From: CAIPAT01 sp037144075
GTDB lineage: Bacteria > Verrucomicrobiota > Lentisphaeria > Victivallales > Victivallaceae
Direction of reading: 5' to 3'
Length of the DNA: 27,492 bases
Assembly: GCA_037144075.1 (NCBI GenBank)
Contig: JBAWXM010000025.1
Span: 1 to 27,492 of the forward strand
Shown: piece after piece, positions 1 through 9,700 of the stretch
How positions within the stretch are numbered: the first letter of the stretch is position 1
Layout: every line of letters starts with the position of its first letter
Position numbers and translations under genes: made by a program
Notes under the pieces: generated by a model
The model's database searches: none
What the model was told of the DNA's origin: nothing
What the model saw: only the letters and a program-made list of their open reading frames with translations

Positions 1-175
1 AGGAACGGATTTTAATCCGTCCACCATCCCCCCGCACATTTTGAGAGCCGTAGGCTCGAATCATATCAATTCTTATATGTTTCGTTCCTGCGGAACTCCA
101 AATTTTTATTATCATCATTCACCGGACTAAAGTCCGGTGCTGCAATATGTATCGCTCCGCCGGAGCTTGTTTTGA
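1..175. repeat. Array of short intergenic palindromes (two copies of a composite unit)
   Basis: Five perfect inverted repeats are packed into 170 bases: 5-20 (ACGGATT/AATCCGT), 45-57 (GAGCC/GGCTC), 84-96 (GTTCC/GGAAC), 121-138 (ACCGGACT/AGTCCGGT) and 154-166 (GCTCC/GGAGC). The order is repeated: a long GGAYT-type hairpin, then ATATGT, then TCG(T/C)TCC with a GC hairpin (75-96 and 145-166). This periodic layout suggests a dispersed REP-like intergenic element rather than a single terminator. Several hairpins could still act as transcription terminators for the minus-strand gene train ending at 391. Family membership is inferred; no second locus is visible here. Confidence 0.65.
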
Positions 176-264
176 CTGTTCTACTTTATTTTATCAGAGC
201 GTTATGACATAAAAGAGTCAACTTCCTTTTGAAGCCTGCCATTTTTTGTTCAAGAGAATTTATA

Positions 265-387
265 TTACAACCTCCCCGCGATTTTCAGCATGAATCTGCA
301 AATCTCATCAAGCTCCTTCAGCTACCTCATGACGGCTGCGCTCTGTTCTGCCAACTCATCCGATAGCCAACCATGTACAGATATCCA
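265..387 (-). pseudogene. Decayed C-terminal gene fragment of unknown family
   Basis: Just beyond the stop of the symporter gene, one minus-strand frame reads as 40 protein-like residues (beginning WISVHGWLSDELAEQSAAVM, later LKELDEICRFMLKIAGRL) and ends in TAA at 265-267. It is interrupted by an in-frame TAG at 322-324 and has no start codon or ribosome binding site. The amphipathic, alanine/glutamate/leucine-rich text looks like the helical C-terminus of a real protein rather than chance, so a remnant of a deleted gene is the best reading. The parent family is not recognised. The rest of 181-390 holds nothing else I can support. Confidence 0.3.
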
Positions 388-390
388 AGC

Positions 391-2685
391 CTAATTCTTT
401 TTTTCTACTCTTGCGACAAAATCTTTATCAGCTGCAGAAACATGCCCTTCAACCCAGCCGTCATCAAGCGGATTATCCTTTCTGGCATTAAGATCGCGGA
501 ACAACCGCTTCATGTCGATTATACCGCCAATCATAAGCCATACTGTTGAAATTGTACCAACTATAGAAGCAATAATCAGATTGGTAATCAGGAAATACCC
601 GCTCCACCATTCCGGGGATAACGGAAAAAACATATTCCAAATCAAAACCCCGACAAACATAATCAGGAACTGATAGACAATCGAATAAAAAAAGACCGAC
701 CATGCAATAATTTTATCTCCTCTTGTGTATTCCTGATTAATTCCGACAAAAAGGTTGTAAAGGCGTCTTAACTTACCGGGACTGACATTTTTGTGTTCCC
801 CGCTGATAGAGTATTTGCCGCGGTGCAGCATACGGTCAAGATTGTATGGTTCTTTGTATGTCAACCATGAAAACAAGAGGTAAGCCAAAATACCGGAAAT
901 CATCGCCATAAAATAAATTTCAATGGAATTAATCGGGTATTTCACCGGATCCATTGCCCACACTACATACGGCGACAAAGGCGCAGAAATTGTTTTCAAC
1001 AGGTTATCCAACGGCTCCACCAATCCCAGATGTTCAATCCAAGGATAGAAATAACCTGCCCAGTTGCGCTGGAGAATCATTCCGGCGATCGCAACTCCTG
1101 ATCCGAAAGTCAATGATGCCCATGCACCAGCAGTTGTCCCGAAACGGCTGTAAAGGCCAAAGATCATAACCGGCCCGGCGCCGCCCATCCAGAGAGAGCC
1201 AACAATCGTAACGAACATTTTAATGTAATCTAACTGTGAGAAGAAAAACGATACCACAAAGAAAAAGACTGAAACTCCAATCGAACTATAGCGCAACCAC
1301 GCAAGATGTTCTTTCCTGGTAAAAGGTTTTTTTCTGAAGGGCATGACTACATCCTGAACAATTGTCGCTGCTGCATTGAAAATTCGCGAAGCATCAGTCG
1401 AAATCATCAACATGGCCATCAGCAAGCAAAATAAACCCATAAGAACAGGGGGGAAAATATTCTTCATTGTCATTGACATCATCATCTGATAATACAGCGT
1501 TCTAAATTTCTGAAAAGTGGCATTGCCACTGGGATTATTGTCTTCGCTGAGAGTTTCTTTGACCGCCTTAAGATAGACTGTATCAATGTTATTCTCCCGG
1601 GAAAACGGTTTGTCAATCCCAATCTTATGCTTTATCTCCGGAATGGCGGAAACTCTATCAATAATCTTGCTTCGCATTGCGTTATCGGTTACCACCTCTT
1701 CCGATACCTTGTTTGTCAGGCCGACGCGAATAACTTTGGCTTGTGATGAAAAATCTGAATGCGTCATAATCGTAATGACGGTCACCGCAATTAATATGCA
1801 CATGATCACGCTAAACCCGTTTCGCCAGGCACCAAGGATCCCTGCCATTTTCTGTTCATGCGGATCTCTTGCCGCGCCGCTGGCGTCATTGCCAATCCAG
1901 CTTGCACGATTGAGAATACTGGCAAAAACTACCACAAACAACGCAAACAGGTTGAAATCTCTAAGTTGACTTATATCAAACGGATTCAGGAAGTTTTCAC
2001 CAGGTACCCGGTCAAGCATGACCGGAGAAATTTCAGATCCCCACGAAAATCTGGTTAACACAAAGACGGTAAAAACAACGAAGATAGGATAACTGATAAG
2101 TCCTTGAAAACAATCAGTGATAATCAATGAAACGCGACCCGCTGGCCAGATTACCAGCATTACCAAAAACAGAACAAACACCAGCAGCACGCCAAAGACA
2201 GAAATTGACATACCACAATAATTCAATGAGTGCGGTATCCCTATGAAGTAAATGAAAAAGCGGGCGGCAACCGCGAGCCCGATAGCATTGGCCATCATTT
2301 CTGATGTCGTTCTAAGCGCCGCTGCGAAAATTCGGAACGGCCTGGAATAACGCATTTCCAGGAACTGCCCAATTGATAGAACTCGAGTTTCCCTGAATCG
2401 ATAGAGGCAATAACCGCTTAAAGCCATAACCATTGAAATGGGCACGGTCAAGCTGCCCCAAAACCCCAATGCAAAACCGCATTGATATTTTTCTTCGACC
2501 AGCATCACCAAAGTGATAACTCCGAGCCCCGTCTCCAAATCACCAACTGCAATCACATAACGCCCGGCGACACGCCCGGCCGCCAGGAAGTCGGCAACTC
2601 CTCTAACATACTTGCGTGAATATATTCCGAGCGCTATAATTATGACAAGCGGAATAATCACAATACAATAGGAAATCCAGTTCAT
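391..2685 (-). CDS. SSS-family Na+/solute symporter
   Basis: This is a 764-residue polytopic membrane protein, predicted to import a solute with sodium across the inner membrane. The first helix starts at residue 5 (SYCIVIIPLVIIIALGIYSR). It is followed by the family-typical DFLAAGRVAGRYVIA segment near residues 32-46 and many further hydrophobic helices. A soluble insertion lies at about 310-395, between membrane segments. The length exceeds the usual 500-600 residues because of this insertion and a long C-terminal part with extra helices (about 595-735), a layout seen in larger SSS proteins. The ATG is preceded by GGGAG with good spacing. It is last in the minus-strand gene train and has its own extended -10 element upstream. 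The neighbours (glycoside hydrolase, sialidase, aminotransferase) suggest a sugar, sugar acid or amino-sugar substrate, but specificity is inference. Confidence 0.88.
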   Translation of the reverse strand: MNWISYCIVIIPLVIIIALGIYSRKYVRGVADFLAAGRVAGRYVIAVGDLETGLGVITLVMLVEEKYQCGFALGFWGSLTVPISMVMALSGYCLYRFRETRVLSIGQFLEMRYSRPFRIFAAALRTTSEMMANAIGLAVAARFFIYFIGIPHSLNYCGMSISVFGVLLVFVLFLVMLVIWPAGRVSLIITDCFQGLISYPIFVVFTVFVLTRFSWGSEISPVMLDRVPGENFLNPFDISQLRDFNLFALFVVVFASILNRASWIGNDASGAARDPHEQKMAGILGAWRNGFSVIMCILIAVTVITIMTHSDFSSQAKVIRVGLTNKVSEEVVTDNAMRSKIIDRVSAIPEIKHKIGIDKPFSRENNIDTVYLKAVKETLSEDNNPSGNATFQKFRTLYYQMMMSMTMKNIFPPVLMGLFCLLMAMLMISTDASRIFNAAATIVQDVVMPFRKKPFTRKEHLAWLRYSSIGVSVFFFVVSFFFSQLDYIKMFVTIVGSLWMGGAGPVMIFGLYSRFGTTAGAWASLTFGSGVAIAGMILQRNWAGYFYPWIEHLGLVEPLDNLLKTISAPLSPYVVWAMDPVKYPINSIEIYFMAMISGILAYLLFSWLTYKEPYNLDRMLHRGKYSISGEHKNVSPGKLRRLYNLFVGINQEYTRGDKIIAWSVFFYSIVYQFLIMFVGVLIWNMFFPLSPEWWSGYFLITNLIIASIVGTISTVWLMIGGIIDMKRLFRDLNARKDNPLDDGWVEGHVSAADKDFVARVEKKN

Positions 2686-2730
2686 CGATTTCTCCCGATT
2701 TCTCTGTTATCAAATTTTCTTTCTTTGACC

Positions 2731-2739
2731 ATTATACCA
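2731..2739 (-). promoter_or_regulatory. Extended -10 promoter element for the symporter gene
   Basis: On the minus strand the 146-bp gap upstream of the symporter contains TGGTATAAT, a perfect TATAAT with the TGn extension, 45 bp before the ATG. No good -35 is visible (CAAAAT at the expected place), as is common for extended -10 promoters. It would allow the transporter to be expressed separately from the genes upstream. Confidence 0.45.
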
Positions 2740-2831
2740 AACCTTCGGCTGATATTTTGATTATGGTTCTCCGCTTCACTGCCGTTTGGATGAAATTCAA
2801 TTCCCAATCAACTAAATCTCATACTTGCTTT

Positions 2832-3431
2832 CTACGCCATGAATACATTAAAAAGATCTTCAAAACTGCCCATAAAAGTTATTGCCGATATTCCTGCGTC
2901 TTGTGACGCGGCAATGCCGCTTGCTGAATCCTCTATAACAATCGCTTCATTAGCCGCAATTCCGGCTTTTTTTAACGCCAGCAAATATGGTTCGGGCGAG
3001 GGTTTGTGGTTGTTCACATCATCGCCTGTTATTATGATATCAAAGATACTGTTAAGGTTTTCTTTTCTGAGAATAGCTTCAACTTCAGTCCTTGATGATG
3101 ACGATACCAGCGCGATTTGATACCTGTTCCGGCATTCTTTCAGAAATCCGTCTCGATGCGGGGGCACTTCGAGTTCGGCGGAATCTAACATAGCTAAAAA
3201 TATTCGCTGTTTTTCTATCAGAAGCGTTTCCGGCGAATCATTCAGTCCAATTTTTTTAGACAATTCATATGCTATGACATTATCTGAAACCCCGGTATAT
3301 GCCCCATCTTTGAAAACATCAGTCACTTCAATCTTTCTCAGTTTTAATAACTCTTTCCATGCACAAATATGGAGCGGTTCACTGAGCACCAGTACCCCGT
3401 CCATATCAAAGAATATTGCTTTCAACGTCAC
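2832..3431 (-). CDS. HAD-superfamily hydrolase, beta-phosphoglucomutase-like
   Basis: The 199-residue protein has all four HAD motifs. These are D9-x-D11 in FFDMDGV (phospho-acceptor and acid/base), the serine of motif II in LVSSSSRTE (about S110), K143 in NHKPSPEP, and the acidic pair E167-D168 in VIEDSASGI. The alpha-helical cap between residues 15 and 85 and the HKPSPEPYL motif place it in subfamily IA with beta-phosphoglucomutases and sugar-phosphate phosphatases. The product is cytoplasmic and Mg-dependent. The start is GTG at 3431, with a modest AGAG upstream and the preceding aminotransferase stop only 10 bp away, so the two are probably co-transcribed. Whether it acts as a mutase or a phosphatase cannot be decided from motifs alone. 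The context suggests a sugar phosphate. Confidence 0.85.
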   Translation of the reverse strand: MTLKAIFFDMDGVLVLSEPLHICAWKELLKLRKIEVTDVFKDGAYTGVSDNVIAYELSKKIGLNDSPETLLIEKQRIFLAMLDSAELEVPPHRDGFLKECRNRYQIALVSSSSRTEVEAILRKENLNSIFDIIITGDDVNNHKPSPEPYLLALKKAGIAANEAIVIEDSASGIAASQDAGISAITFMGSFEDLFNVFMA

Positions 3432-3441
3432 TGTGTTCTCT

Positions 3442-4728
3442 TTACAATATTATCTTTGCTACTTTTTGAATTGCATTGCCAATATCCTTAATATCACTAT
3501 TGGTCAATACAGATGCTATGCAGATTATGATTGTCCGCTCCAGGAGTGAATCCAGATATGGGCATGTGCCTTTGTTGTATGAAACTTTCGCCGGACTATT
3601 TTCTTTAAGATCCCAAATACTTTTCGCAGAGAGTCCACGTTTGTTGATCAAACTCGGTATATTGTAATATATGTGCAGTCCCCAATTGTCCATGTGCAGC
3701 GGGTACATGCCGTTTTTATCCGCGACTATGCCCTCTGCTCTCAACTTATCAACAAATTCCAATGACTTATTCCTGTCTTCAAAACTTAAAAGTAAAAAGT
3801 TGCCGCTGTCGCCTGAAGGATCAATTACTTTTGACGGTCTGATTCCTTTTATTAATGAAATTTCGTCTATAATAATATTCTTTGCATTACGCATGTTAGT
3901 GCAAATTTTATCAAGTTTTTTCAACTGCACTCTGGCAACTGCTCCGGTAAGCTCGCTCATCCGGCAACCGATACCCCATAGTTGAGTATCTATATTATCA
4001 AAGACAAGACGCCCATCGGCATTTCTCGGATATCCAAGATCATGTATCGCAAATGCCCGGTTATATAATTTTATGTCATCACAAACGACCATGCCGCCCT
4101 CGCCGGAAGTCATGTTTTTATTAAGCTGAAATGAATATATTGCGATATCGCCAAAAGCTCCGGCCTTTATTCCATGCTGAGATGCTCCGGCCGCCTGTGC
4201 ACTGTCTTCTATGACTTTCAAATTGTGCTTCCGGGCGACTTTAACAAGTTCTTTAATATGACCGATAACTCCTCCCATGTGAACTGTTATTATCGCTTTA
4301 GTTCTTGATGTTATCTTTGCTTCGACCTTGGCCGGATCAATTGAAAACGTATCATCTGAATCAACCAGCACAGGAATTGCTCCTGACCTTACCACGGCTC
4401 CGATTGTAGCCACCCAAAAATAACCGGGAAGTAAAACTTCATCTCCCGGGCCAATACCTAATGCTCCCAGCGCCACCTGTAATGCCGCAGTTCCACTCGA
4501 AACCGCCACGGCATGCTTCCTTCCTGAATAAACCGCAAATTCATTTTCCAGTTTTGACACTTCATTCTGCAAATCAAACCCGTAGTAGCGGAAAAGACTT
4601 CTGCTCTTGATCACGCGCGTCACTGCCGCAAGTTCTTTTTCATCTATGAAATGTGCGCCGCACCACTCCTGTGGAAGAGGCTTCGTGCGGACTATATTTT
4701 CCTTGTTTATCACAACTTTTTTCTTCAT
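3442..4728 (-). CDS. DegT/DnrJ/EryC1/StrS-family PLP-dependent aminotransferase
   Basis: The 428-residue protein shows the fold-type I pattern of sugar aminotransferases. There is a phosphate-binding SSGTAAL (about 77-83), the cofactor-ring aspartate D175 in VIEDSAQAAG, and the Schiff-base lysine K204 in SFQLNKNMTSGEGG. Family members transaminate keto-sugars or cyclitols, usually with glutamate, in the cytoplasm. AGGTGA lies seven bases before the ATG, and the creatininase stop is 12 bp upstream, so this is an operon member. Length is slightly above the usual 370-410 residues because of a 20-residue N-terminal extension. In this catabolic context it may remove rather than add an amino group (as in aminocyclitol or amino-sugar use), but that is inference. 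It could also belong to a surface-sugar synthesis branch. Confidence 0.88.
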   Translation of the reverse strand: MKKKVVINKENIVRTKPLPQEWCGAHFIDEKELAAVTRVIKSRSLFRYYGFDLQNEVSKLENEFAVYSGRKHAVAVSSGTAALQVALGALGIGPGDEVLLPGYFWVATIGAVVRSGAIPVLVDSDDTFSIDPAKVEAKITSRTKAIITVHMGGVIGHIKELVKVARKHNLKVIEDSAQAAGASQHGIKAGAFGDIAIYSFQLNKNMTSGEGGMVVCDDIKLYNRAFAIHDLGYPRNADGRLVFDNIDTQLWGIGCRMSELTGAVARVQLKKLDKICTNMRNAKNIIIDEISLIKGIRPSKVIDPSGDSGNFLLLSFEDRNKSLEFVDKLRAEGIVADKNGMYPLHMDNWGLHIYYNIPSLINKRGLSAKSIWDLKENSPAKVSYNKGTCPYLDSLLERTIIICIASVLTNSDIKDIGNAIQKVAKIIL

Positions 4729-4740
4729 AACGTCACCTGA

Positions 4741-5571
4741 TTATTTTAAATTAAATGTTTTTTTTACTTTCTTATGTACGTCTGCAACTATCTCCTTAAA
4801 TAACTTTTCTCCAGTTTCGGCATTTGCATTTCTCGGATCCATGTTATCGGAAACAGTAAACCCTTTGCCGGGCCTACCCTCAAAACCTCCTGAATCCACA
4901 ATGCTGTAATCGGTATATTTAAGTTTCAGATTGCGATTTGGAAGTTTGCCGATATCCGCAAATGACTCGTCATAAAACATCATCAGCGATGTCTCATCAA
5001 GCCCGGCATGTGAACACAGACCTCCAGACAGTACTTTGTCCGGGAAAGAGATTGAGTAAGCTACTTTTATTCCATCGTATTTATTTGAAAACTCCTTGCA
5101 GAGACGTTTCAGTACCTCGTTGTGATTTACAGCACCGTGACCATTCACAATAAAAATCTTTTTATAACCATGATTGATGCATTGTTCAATATGCTCCCGC
5201 ACAACCATAGCGAACAGCTCTTCGGTAAAATAAAAACTCTTGAACAGTCCTTTCGCATCAGGGAAATCCATCCCGACAACATACTCCCTTTTGTCAAATC
5301 CCAGGCTTTCAAGCATCTCCGGGGAGCGTTCCCGCTCGGTGCCCATGTAAAGGGTTGGAAGAACAACTCCACCCGTTCTTTCAGCCACGGCAACTGCAGT
5401 TTTTTCCGCGTTTATCGGATCCACTCCCATCACTAAATGCGGACCGTGCCATTCCAAAGGAGCCAGCGGCAGAAATATCAACGGTAATTTCTTCAATTCC
5501 TCGCGCAGTTCGTGAGAAAACATATATTGTACTCTTCTTTCATTGGTACATTTTATATGTTGATCTGACAT
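4741..5571 (-). CDS. Creatininase-family metal-dependent amidohydrolase
   Basis: This 276-residue protein carries the creatininase metal site: E40-W-H42-G-P-H near the N-terminus, D51, H145 in IVNGHGAVNHN, and H188/E193 in SHAGLDETS. Family members hydrolyse cyclic or linear amides (creatinine, N-formyl amides, mycofactocin precursors), using two metal ions in the cytoplasm. I chose the ATG at 5571 because AAGGAA sits nine bases upstream. A GTG 33 bp further upstream has no ribosome binding site and follows directly on a TATAAT. It is followed after 12 bp by the aminotransferase gene. Creatinine itself is unlikely as substrate given the sugar-gene neighbourhood; an amide-linked amino sugar or amino acid conjugate is a guess. 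Confidence 0.83.
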   Translation of the reverse strand: MSDQHIKCTNERRVQYMFSHELREELKKLPLIFLPLAPLEWHGPHLVMGVDPINAEKTAVAVAERTGGVVLPTLYMGTERERSPEMLESLGFDKREYVVGMDFPDAKGLFKSFYFTEELFAMVVREHIEQCINHGYKKIFIVNGHGAVNHNEVLKRLCKEFSNKYDGIKVAYSISFPDKVLSGGLCSHAGLDETSLMMFYDESFADIGKLPNRNLKLKYTDYSIVDSGGFEGRPGKGFTVSDNMDPRNANAETGEKLFKEIVADVHKKVKKTFNLK

Positions 5572-5600
5572 AACGTGATTCCTTTCTTTTTTAGCTTTAT

Positions 5601-5729
5601 TCACGATATATTATACGTGAATTCCTGGTTCTCGATTTTCACTCCATCCTTATGGTACACAGTCAGGCGGCTGCTGAAGTTCTTCTTTCCTGCTTGTTTA
5701 CTTGCGCACCTGCCCGGTCTTATCTTATT
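5601..5729 (-). pseudogene. Possible orphan C-terminal fragment between sialidase and creatininase genes
   Basis: The 153-bp gap between the two genes is open in one minus-strand frame from the sialidase stop to a TGA at 5601-5603. It ends with text that looks like a beta-strand-rich protein tail (NFSSRLTVYHKDGV, then EFTYNIS). There is no start codon or ribosome binding site, and it is out of frame with the sialidase. It may be the leftover C-terminus of a deleted gene, or a +1 frameshifted sialidase extension, or simply chance. Nothing else is visible in the gap. Confidence 0.2.
5610..5615 (-). promoter_or_regulatory. Candidate -10 box upstream of the creatininase gene
   Basis: A perfect TATAAT on the minus strand lies 39 bp before the chosen creatininase ATG. 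The -35 position (AAATCG at 17-bp spacing) is poor. If used, it would start a separate transcript for creatininase, aminotransferase and HAD genes. It also lies inside the possible coding remnant at 5601-5729, so it may be accidental. Confidence 0.25.
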
Positions 5730-6771
5730 CTATCCTATATCTGACAAATAAGATGCCTTCGGGTGTCGCGCCTTCAACTTGACGCAAGTGCGTCCACGTT
5801 TTGTCTCGTGAACAGTAAAAAACGGTAAGTATTTCGCCAGGCAAAACTTCCAGACTGACGGGATAGCCCATGTCCGGCTCATCGGACCACTCGTATATCG
5901 TGAATGTCTTGTCTGTATCCCAGGTTATGCCGTTGTCGCGCGAGACGACGCCTCTTATACTGTAAGGCATTTTTCTTTGCCCGTATACACAAAGAATATT
6001 GCCACTTTGCAATTTTATCATTTGCGGAGGATATCCCCATATTGGGATGACTTCAGGTTTAGTCCATGTTTCACCGTAATCAGCGGAAAATGCCTGTCGC
6101 AGAAAGTCATGACATTTGCGGAAAAGCGCGACAAGATTACCGTTTCCGGTGTCAATGACATGATTCTCGTTAAGCTCAGGTCTGCCGTCCGGCAGACGTG
6201 AACATTCAATATTCGAGCTCTTTTGCCATGTTCTGCCCTGATCATGTGATTTGTAAGAACAAAGCAAGCTGTCCGTATCTGAATATATGAAATCCCAGCC
6301 TATTGATATAAGCGAGCCATCGGAAAGCTCAACAGGAGATATATGCATCCCGACAGGTATTCTTACAGGGTTTTGTTCCCAGGTCTCCCCGTTGTCATGA
6401 GATTTAAGCATCCATGTTCCCAGAAGTTCCTCTCTTAGTTTGTCCGTGATGCGTGCAGCCCGTTCATTCCAGCCGCAATTTGCAAACGCGTTAGATGTGA
6501 ACCAGCTCAACAGCAGTGTTCCATCCTTCAACGTTGAGAGGTTGGAGTCGCGATCATCCAGCTCGCTGTTATAAACCTCATGAGGCAGACTCCAAGTCTT
6601 GCCGTTGTCCTTTGATCGCATAATTACCTCTCGACCATACGGACAGCTGTGATGTTTTCTCTCGGAGGCTGCAACTATTATATCGCCATTTGCCGCGCGG
6701 GTGATTCCAGGCCAGGCATACATTTGTTTCGGTCTTGACGCGACAACGCCCTGTTCAATAATCCTTATCAT
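5725..6771 (-). CDS. BNR-repeat sialidase-like protein
   Basis: The 348-residue protein has five clear Asp-box (SxDxGxTW) motifs: SKDNGKTW (53-60), SHDNGETW (124-131), SHDQGRTW (175-182), SADYGETW (229-236) and SRDNGITW (277-284). They are regularly spaced as in a six-bladed sialidase propeller. An N-terminal arginine (SRPKQM, R13) could belong to the carboxylate-binding triad, though it is not the usual RIP motif. There is no signal peptide, so the protein is predicted cytoplasmic, in contrast to its secreted neighbour. The ATG overlaps the stop of the upstream glycoside hydrolase gene (ATGA), which implies translational coupling. Asp-box proteins include sialidases but also other exo-glycosidases and lyases, so sialic acid as substrate is not certain. 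Confidence 0.85.
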   Translation of the reverse strand: MIRIIEQGVVASRPKQMYAWPGITRAANGDIIVAASERKHHSCPYGREVIMRSKDNGKTWSLPHEVYNSELDDRDSNLSTLKDGTLLLSWFTSNAFANCGWNERAARITDKLREELLGTWMLKSHDNGETWEQNPVRIPVGMHISPVELSDGSLISIGWDFIYSDTDSLLCSYKSHDQGRTWQKSSNIECSRLPDGRPELNENHVIDTGNGNLVALFRKCHDFLRQAFSADYGETWTKPEVIPIWGYPPQMIKLQSGNILCVYGQRKMPYSIRGVVSRDNGITWDTDKTFTIYEWSDEPDMGYPVSLEVLPGEILTVFYCSRDKTWTHLRQVEGATPEGILFVRYRIE

Positions 6772-9700
6772 TTGCTTCCTTTATTGAAAATTATTTTATA
6801 GTACAAGGTGTTAATTCCATTTGTATTGAAAGTGTATTTCCCATTTTTAAACTCGACCGGAACTTGGTTTGCGCTCGATCCGTCGGCATTAACCGGAAAT
6901 ATCTCAGGCTGATAGTTTTTTTCTGTTGTCATTGTGATTTTTGTCTGAATCGGCTCAATCAGCACAGGCGCAAAACCGGGATCGGTCTGAAGATATATTT
7001 TCTTCCTGGCTGTCTTTATTTTTGAGTTTCCTTCATAGTCTCCATAGCCTTGGATAACCTCATCCTCATTGACTTCGGACTCAAAAATTCTTATTTTTGA
7101 ACCGGTATTACGGCATCTAGTCATAACAGCCACGATTAAACCATTGGCTTCAGCCAGAGATTTTCCGTCCACAGACGTGACGGCAACAGCGCAATATTGA
7201 TTGTCTGAAGATATTTCCAGTCCGCCGCCAGAGGAAAATTTTTTATCTTTTATCATCCTCCCTCCTACAGCCTGGGTACGCGGGGTGTTCAGTGTGAAAA
7301 TTCCTTCTTCAAAACGGATGCTTGTTTCACCTGTGTCACTCACAACTTTGTCATGAAAAAATCCGCTTTTAGACACAAGCTCTCCGCGTTTTTGAGCAAA
7401 AAACGTGTAAAGCTCTGCTGCAATATCATTGTTTTTAAGCGAGATCGCCTCCAAATCCGGTATTATCAGATATTTTCCGTTTTGAAAACCAATACAGAGT
7501 TTGCCGTCGGGAGTTACGCCGACAGGTTCGCTGACCGGCGGCAGGGAGGCGGTCTCAATAAGCTCAGAGGTTCCTTGCACAGTGATTTTTCTGCCGCCAA
7601 TTTGTGAGAAAAAAAGCTCCGCTTTTTCAGTCTTGGCCATTTTAATTCCGGGAAATAAGTTTCTAGCCAAGCCGGCCTTGTCTATTTTTTTATTGTAAAT
7701 GTCCAGCCAGGGGACGGCGGAATACAACACGGCATTTTCAGCCTTTGAGTAGTCGCCGAAAGCCGAGTATCCGGAAGAGAACGAGATTTTCGCGCCCGGT
7801 GACGGGATGTAGATTTTGTCAAAGAATTTATGCCGCACTTTTGAGATGAATGGCAAATAATATTCCGGCGCTCCGTCTGGAAGACGCCAGCAACGACCGT
7901 ATGCGGCATCTGTTTCTGAAAACCCGATTTCAACAGTGTTAACTGCGGATTTAGCGTCTTCACGAAGATATATTGCTGCGCAAATCGGCAGCATTGACAA
8001 CGTTGACGGATTGCCGAGTGTCAGAGTTTTATTCAATTTGCTGAGTTTAAAATCGGATAATTGGAGACCAAAACCTCCGGCGTAAGCGAAATGAAACATG
8101 GCATCATAGTCTTGAAGACGCGAAAACGCGGCAACGGAGAGATATGCGTCCGGAGAGTAATCATTGACCGGCATATTATCCCATTCAGTGCAAATCATCG
8201 GCTTGCCGGAAATGGCGCCGAAAGCCAGAACATTAATAAGCGTTTTATTTTTTGCCGGATTAACTGCCGTCAGTTGTTCATTGGTGTACTTGGCCTCAAC
8301 ATGCCATGATCCGCGCGGATCATTTTTGTCGTATCTTATCGAACGTCCCCCCCTGATAACATGGTCAAAATATGTGTGGTCATCAATAAAGTCGCAGATA
8401 CTGTCAGCCTTCAAGCTTGCCTGGTTCCACACAACATTTGAGACTAATACAGGAGCTTTTAAACCCAGACCTCTCAAATATGAAATCATGTCTTTATATT
8501 TATCTGAGGAAAACTCTGTGAGGAAAAGCATGCACTCATTAATGCGCGCCGATCCGGAAATTCCTGTGTAATTTTGTGGATTTTTCCATTGAGAAAATGA
8601 GCTGAGCGGCGGAAGTTTGACAGTTCCCAGTACCGGATCCTCGTCGGGCTTCAAGCCTTTGCGTTCCTCATTGTCTGTCCATTGAGCCGAGAGCTTTTCT
8701 TTGGAACCGTATTTTTTAACCAGCCAGTCATTCCATATTCGGGCAAGCGTGGCAGCATATTCTTCCCTGCCAGGCGAGGAGATTATCATGAAGAAATAAA
8801 ACAGGTTGTCCTCATTGGTGAACTCAACAAGAGCCAAAGCAGGCTCTTCGGCATAAGTCAAACCGGTATATTTATTTCTGTGCGACAGAAGCACCTTGGC
8901 AAACTGTTTGCCAGTCTCATAAATATCATCGTTAAAAAACATCAGCCCCTTCGCGCCCCAATGCAACTTATTAAGCTTCTCCCAATTCTTCACTCCGTCG
9001 CCGGGCGCAAATTTTTTCCCGCACATCGGCAGCAATTCTATTGTTATATAAATGCCGTTTTTCTTCAGCTCTGCCACAAAAAAGTCAAACTTATCCATCT
9101 GTGCATCATCAAGCTCGCAGGAACGCGCTGCTCCTTTTTTGATTATACCGCCGCTGGCCGCATCTCTTTCGATTATATGGAGACGAAGCGCATTAAACCC
9201 GGTTTTCGCAAGCGTCGCCGCAATTTTAACGGCATCGCTTTTCTCTGGAAACATGAGATGTTGCGTGATGTTTGTTCCCCAAAATTTAGCGCGCGTTCCG
9301 TCCTCAAAATAAAAATGCCCGTCTTCTTTGGCTTTCACAAATCCGCGCTTCCCAGCCGGAGCGTCAAGCAGAAAACTGAAATCAACCGGAAAATTATCAA
9401 ACATTAACGGGTACTCAAACCAGCCGGTCATGTCCGTGTCACCATTGCCGCTTGAGCTTGTTGTTTTAAGACAAACCGGCAGAGCTGAAAGTGTCATTCC
9501 GATTAATGCTATTTGGCTTTTGCCGTCGTTTGTTTTTAACGTAATTGATTTTATGAGAATATCAGGTTTCGGATTATTCCATCCGAAAAGATATGCCCCC
9601 ACTTTAACTGATTTTTCTTTTTGATAATCATTGGCGCCTGTCCAGGCCACAACGGCATTTGACAACTCAAAAGGCGGCTGCCACCAGTCCCCGATGTCCC

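Noticed and set aside
8682..9407. 241-codon open frame antisense to the glycoside hydrolase
   Set aside because: It lies wholly opposite a catalytic domain with clear motifs, has no ribosome binding site and gives a basic, low-complexity product.
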